In this document: positions 6,354-8,760 of the stretch, piece by piece
Position numbering within the stretch: the first letter of the stretch is position 1
Layout: the number at the start of each line of letters is the position of its first letter
Origin: Acidobacteriota bacterium
GTDB taxonomy: Bacteria; Acidobacteriota; Vicinamibacteria; Vicinamibacterales; UBA8438
Direction: 5' to 3'
NCBI GenBank assembly: GCA_012963185.1
Contig: DTWD01000600.1
Coordinates: 1 to 8,760 of the forward strand
DNA length: 8,760 nucleotides
Notes under the pieces: model-generated
Databases searched by the model: none
What the model was told of the DNA's origin: nothing
What the model saw: the letters and a program-made list of their open reading frames with translations, nothing else
Program-made: the position numbers and the translations under genes

Positions 6354-7783
6354 GCCGATAAATCCTTCCGCTGGCTAGCAATTGGAAGCTGTAGCTCTTC
6401 TCGGTATTTAGCGACAGTACGCCTCGCGAGGTCATAGCCGTGTGCTTGCAGAACTGCGTGGATCTTCGAGTCGCTCAATGGCCTTTTCGGGGATTCATTT
6501 CTAATAATGTCACCAATCTTCAATTTAACGACCACAGACGACACATCTGCCCCATTTCGACACGGGATCCTAGACGGAAAAAAGTACTTCATCGAAAAAA
6601 CGCCCTGCGGCGTATCGATCGCCTTGTTATGCACAACTCTACTCACTGTTGACTCGTGCATACCAATCTCCTCCGCAATTTCACGGAGTACCAGGGGACG
6701 CAACGAAACCACGCCTCTGTCCATAAATTCTTCTTGGCACCGAACAAGACTTTTCGCGACCTTCAAGATTGTCAATTTTCTTTGGTCTATGGATTTGAGT
6801 AAGTTCTTGGCACTCTCAAGCCTTTCGGTCCTATAGGATTTTAGCTCCGCATCCTTCGTGAGTCTTGCAAACTCAGGATTCACGCGAACTCGGGGCATGC
6901 CCTCCTCAATAAACTCAACTTGATAAGCGCCGTCGGCCCTAATTACTCTGACATCCGGTATCAGATACTCAGCCTTGATTGGAACCAACGTCAATCCCGG
7001 TTCGGAATCCAATCTATTAATCGCCGCCAGCACATTTCGAACCTCATCGACCGGCACGGCTAGTTTCTTCGCTAGGTCATCGAATTGCTTCAGCTCGATT
7101 GTATCGAAATGATTCCGAACGATAGCCTCCGCAATCCCATCTTTTAACGGGCTCTGTCGTATTTGGAGAAGCCAACATTCGCGAACATCGCGCGCGCCTA
7201 CCCCATAAGGTTCGAGCGATTGGACATGTGCCAATGAGCGTTCAACGTCCGCAATTGACCACACTCCATCACCCAAGCCCTGAATCTCCTCTAGCGTGGC
7301 CTCTAAATAGCCTGCTTCATTCAGACAGCCAACAATTGCTGCGCATATCTCAATCTCTGTCTCGTTATCCAGTCGTATCCCTATCTGACTGTTAAGATGG
7401 TCGGCCAACGTTTCGGAATTCGCTAACGTGTTGTCTATTGGTGCGGCCCGACCCACCTCAACACCGCCACGGACTCCCGACGGCGATTGCAGGTAGTCTC
7501 GATAACGCTCCCAATCACCGGTTTCCCAGTCGTCCTGTGATTGGTCCGCGTCGGCGCCCGCGGCGTTCTCTTTCTGCTTTTCAGCGGCCTCGATTTCTGC
7601 TGCTCGGGATTCAGGATCTGCATCTTCTTTCAACTCAAGCGCAGGATTCTCCTCTAGTTCTTTTTGAACCACCTCAACCAGTTCTGCTTTGGTTTTTTGA
7701 ATTAGTGCGATGGTCAGCTGCACTTGTGGCGTGAGCACGATGCTTGTTGTAAGTTTCTGTTCAAGCCTCAGCGTAAAAGCCAT
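6350..7783 (-). CDS. rpoN: RNA polymerase sigma-54 factor RpoN
   Basis: Alternative sigma factor recognising -24/-12 promoters and needing an ATP-driven activator. 477 residues, full length. Region I (about 1-50) carries LTPQVQ and ends KELEENPALEL; it is less glutamine-rich than the E. coli counterpart. An acidic, variable region II follows (about 52-105, many Asp/Glu). The core-binding domain spans about 110-310. The DNA-binding part contains a helix-turn-helix (about 367-390, IGMHESTVSRVVHNK) followed by GVFSMKYFF, and the RpoN box ARRTVAKYRE at 453-462 is perfect. ATG 7783 gives the usual short N-terminus; no good ribosome binding site is near (AGAAGG is about 16 bases away). It lies 36 bases after lptB and overlaps rapZ by four. 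No enhancer-binding activator gene is in the window. Confidence 0.97.
   Translation of the reverse strand: MAFTLRLEQKLTTSIVLTPQVQLTIALIQKTKAELVEVVQKELEENPALELKEDADPESRAAEIEAAEKQKENAAGADADQSQDDWETGDWERYRDYLQSPSGVRGGVEVGRAAPIDNTLANSETLADHLNSQIGIRLDNETEIEICAAIVGCLNEAGYLEATLEEIQGLGDGVWSIADVERSLAHVQSLEPYGVGARDVRECWLLQIRQSPLKDGIAEAIVRNHFDTIELKQFDDLAKKLAVPVDEVRNVLAAINRLDSEPGLTLVPIKAEYLIPDVRVIRADGAYQVEFIEEGMPRVRVNPEFARLTKDAELKSYRTERLESAKNLLKSIDQRKLTILKVAKSLVRCQEEFMDRGVVSLRPLVLREIAEEIGMHESTVSRVVHNKAIDTPQGVFSMKYFFPSRIPCRNGADVSSVVVKLKIGDIIRNESPKRPLSDSKIHAVLQAHGYDLARRTVAKYREELQLPIASQRKDLSA
6363..6369 (-). promoter_or_regulatory. Ribosome binding site of rapZ inside the end of rpoN
   Basis: On the minus strand GGAAGGA lies nine bases before GTG 6353, within the last codons of rpoN. 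It supports the GTG start and suggests that rapZ is initiated efficiently as well as being coupled to rpoN termination. Confidence 0.65.
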
Positions 7784-7819
7784 AAAACGTTGCTATTAGC
7801 CTTCTCGTGTGTCTTGGTG

Positions 7820-8545
7820 TCAATCGAGCCGGAAATCGGTGCCGAGATAAATCTCTTTCACAGCCTCATCAGCCGCCAATTCAGACGGCGTCCCGCTCTT
7901 GAAGAGTACTCCACCGTCCACAATATATGCCCGGTCAGTAATTTTCAGTGTTTCACGAACGTTGTGATCAGTAATCAGCACACCGATCCCTCTCTCTTTC
8001 AGGTGGAAAATGATTTCCTGGATGTCAGTAACCGCGATAGGATCGATCCCGGCGAATGGCTCATCCAGTAAAATGAACGTCGGAGACATCACTAAGGCAC
8101 GGGTAATCTCTACACGACGTCGTTCCCCTCCAGACAGAGAATGAGCCATGGACTGAGCAATCGGTGTTAGGTTTAACTCTGCCAATAATTCTGCTAATCG
8201 TTGCCTTCTCGATTCACGCTTAGTCTCGACCGTCTCTAAAATCGCCAGAATATTTTGCTCAACTGTAAGCCCGCGAAATACGGAAGGTTCCTGCGGAAGA
8301 TATGCAATCCCTTTTCTTGCTCGGACATACATCGGGTCTTCCGTTAGATCCTTCCCATCGAGCAGCACGCGCCCAGAGTCCGGCGCTGTAAGACCGACCA
8401 CCATATAGAACGTGGTTGTCTTCCCAGCGCCATTTGGGCCGAGGAGACCCACCACTTCACCTTGCTTGACACTGATGTTTACCTTTTTAACGACCGTACG
8501 GCCGCCATAGGATTTCGTTAGTTTCTCGGTCTTCAGCGTGGACAT
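7820..8545 (-). CDS. lptB: LPS export ABC transporter ATPase LptB
   Basis: Cytoplasmic ATPase that with LptF/LptG/LptC extracts lipopolysaccharide from the inner membrane and drives it along the LptA bridge. 241 residues, as in E. coli. All ABC motifs are present: Walker [10 protein letters not shown] (36-44), Q-loop [17 protein letters not shown] (82-98, Gln85), signature [11 protein letters not shown] (137-147), Walker B FILLDE (157-162, Glu162), D-loop GID (166-168) and switch His194 (ITDHNVRE). The Q-loop segment with PSVFR, LT and EN/QN and the early ITDHNVRET are typical of LptB rather than amino-acid (LivF-type) ATPases. It lies 13 bases after the LptA-like gene and 36 before rpoN, the common lptA-lptB-rpoN order. 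No clear ribosome binding site precedes ATG 8545. Confidence 0.96.
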   Translation of the reverse strand: MSTLKTEKLTKSYGGRTVVKKVNISVKQGEVVGLLGPNGAGKTTTFYMVVGLTAPDSGRVLLDGKDLTEDPMYVRARKGIAYLPQEPSVFRGLTVEQNILAILETVETKRESRRQRLAELLAELNLTPIAQSMAHSLSGGERRRVEITRALVMSPTFILLDEPFAGIDPIAVTDIQEIIFHLKERGIGVLITDHNVRETLKITDRAYIVDGGVLFKSGTPSELAADEAVKEIYLGTDFRLD

Positions 8546-8558
8546 TTCGACGACCGGC

Positions 8559-8760
8559 TTAAAGCACAGCGGGCGGACAAGGTTGGTTCATAGAGGTCGT
8601 TCGGATTTCTGAATTCGCATCAACCGAAAGCGCTTCACTGTTCACATAAAACGTCAGAGTTTGCCCTGTCGTCTCTCGGCATTCGGTCGTTTCGATCTCA
8701 GAGTCCTCTGACTCAGCCGTAAGCTCTTCTATAATTCGAACCGGACCGCCCGTCATCTCA
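8559..8760 (-). CDS. lptA: LptA-like periplasmic LPS-bridge protein (C-terminal end, truncated by window end)
   Basis: Only the last 66 residues are visible; the frame is open to the window edge, so the start lies beyond it. The segment [20 protein letters not shown] (31-50) looks like the final strands of the OstA/LptA jellyroll, in which short beta strands alternate with turns, and the position directly upstream of lptB fits. The preceding stretch is acidic ([15 protein letters not shown]). Two cysteines occur, at fragment positions 27 and 61, the second in a tail NQPCPPAVL; whether they pair cannot be judged. It could instead be the end of an LptC-LptA fusion or another OstA-domain protein. 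The identification rests mainly on context plus the weak strand pattern. Confidence 0.65.
   Translation of the reverse strand, partial: EMTGGPVRIIEELTAESEDSEIETTECRETTGQTLTFYVNSEALSVDANSEIRTTSMNQPCPPAVL

Noticed and set aside
6807..6822. TGGCAC-type matches that might be sigma-54 promoters (also near 3526, 4773 and 6734)
   Set aside because: None has a GC at the required ten-base distance from the GG, and all lie inside coding sequence.
7724..8071. Open frame of 115 codons on the plus strand opposite lptB and the start of rpoN
   Set aside because: Antisense to two clear genes, no family resemblance and no ribosome binding site of note.
1..8760. Mobile elements, CRISPR arrays, tRNA or rRNA genes
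   Set aside because: No transposase or integrase frame, no spaced direct repeats, no tRNA-like cloverleaf or rRNA-like stretch; coding genes fill nearly all the window.

Overview
The window is an ordinary-looking, densely coded chromosomal segment from a Gram-negative (diderm, LPS-exporting) bacterium. The Tol-Pal envelope system and the Lpt lipopolysaccharide-transport genes are both present. Base composition looks balanced (near 50% G+C by eye) and no gene stands out as foreign. The gene order (tolQ-tolR-tolA/tonB-like-tolB-pal-cpoB-ssb facing lptA-lptB-rpoN-rapZ), together with a TonB-type protein carrying a paired-cysteine FCCP motif, reminds me of Acidobacteriota, perhaps Vicinamibacteria. 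That placement is an inference from memory of gene order and protein style, not a demonstrated assignment.

Plus strand, positions 1-5070: the 3' part of tolQ (cut by the window edge), tolR, a short TolA/TonB-like energy-transducing protein, tolB, pal, cpoB (ybgF) and ssb. The first five genes are tightly packed: tolA/tolB overlap by one base and tolB/pal are 11 bases apart. They read as one operon for the trans-envelope Tol-Pal machine. TolQ-TolR use the proton gradient, the TolA-like protein carries the force across the periplasm, and TolB and the lipoprotein Pal form the outer-membrane/peptidoglycan end. CpoB follows after a 75-base gap and ssb after 38 bases.

Minus strand, positions 8760-5073, reading leftwards: the 3' end of an LptA-like gene (cut by the edge), lptB, rpoN (sigma-54), rapZ and a small mannose-6-phosphate-isomerase-like cupin. 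rpoN/rapZ overlap by four bases (GTGA), and rapZ/cupin abut exactly (TAAATG). This is the familiar lptB-rpoN-rapZ neighbourhood, but hpf and ptsN, which often lie between rpoN and rapZ, are absent here and a sugar-phosphate-type cupin sits at the end.

The two gene sets converge with only two bases between the stop codons of ssb and the cupin gene, and I see no terminator there. There is no gene-free stretch over 300 bases. I found no tRNA, rRNA, CRISPR array, insertion sequence or attachment site. I did not find a clearly new system. The observation most worth following is the translationally linked rapZ-cupin pair.
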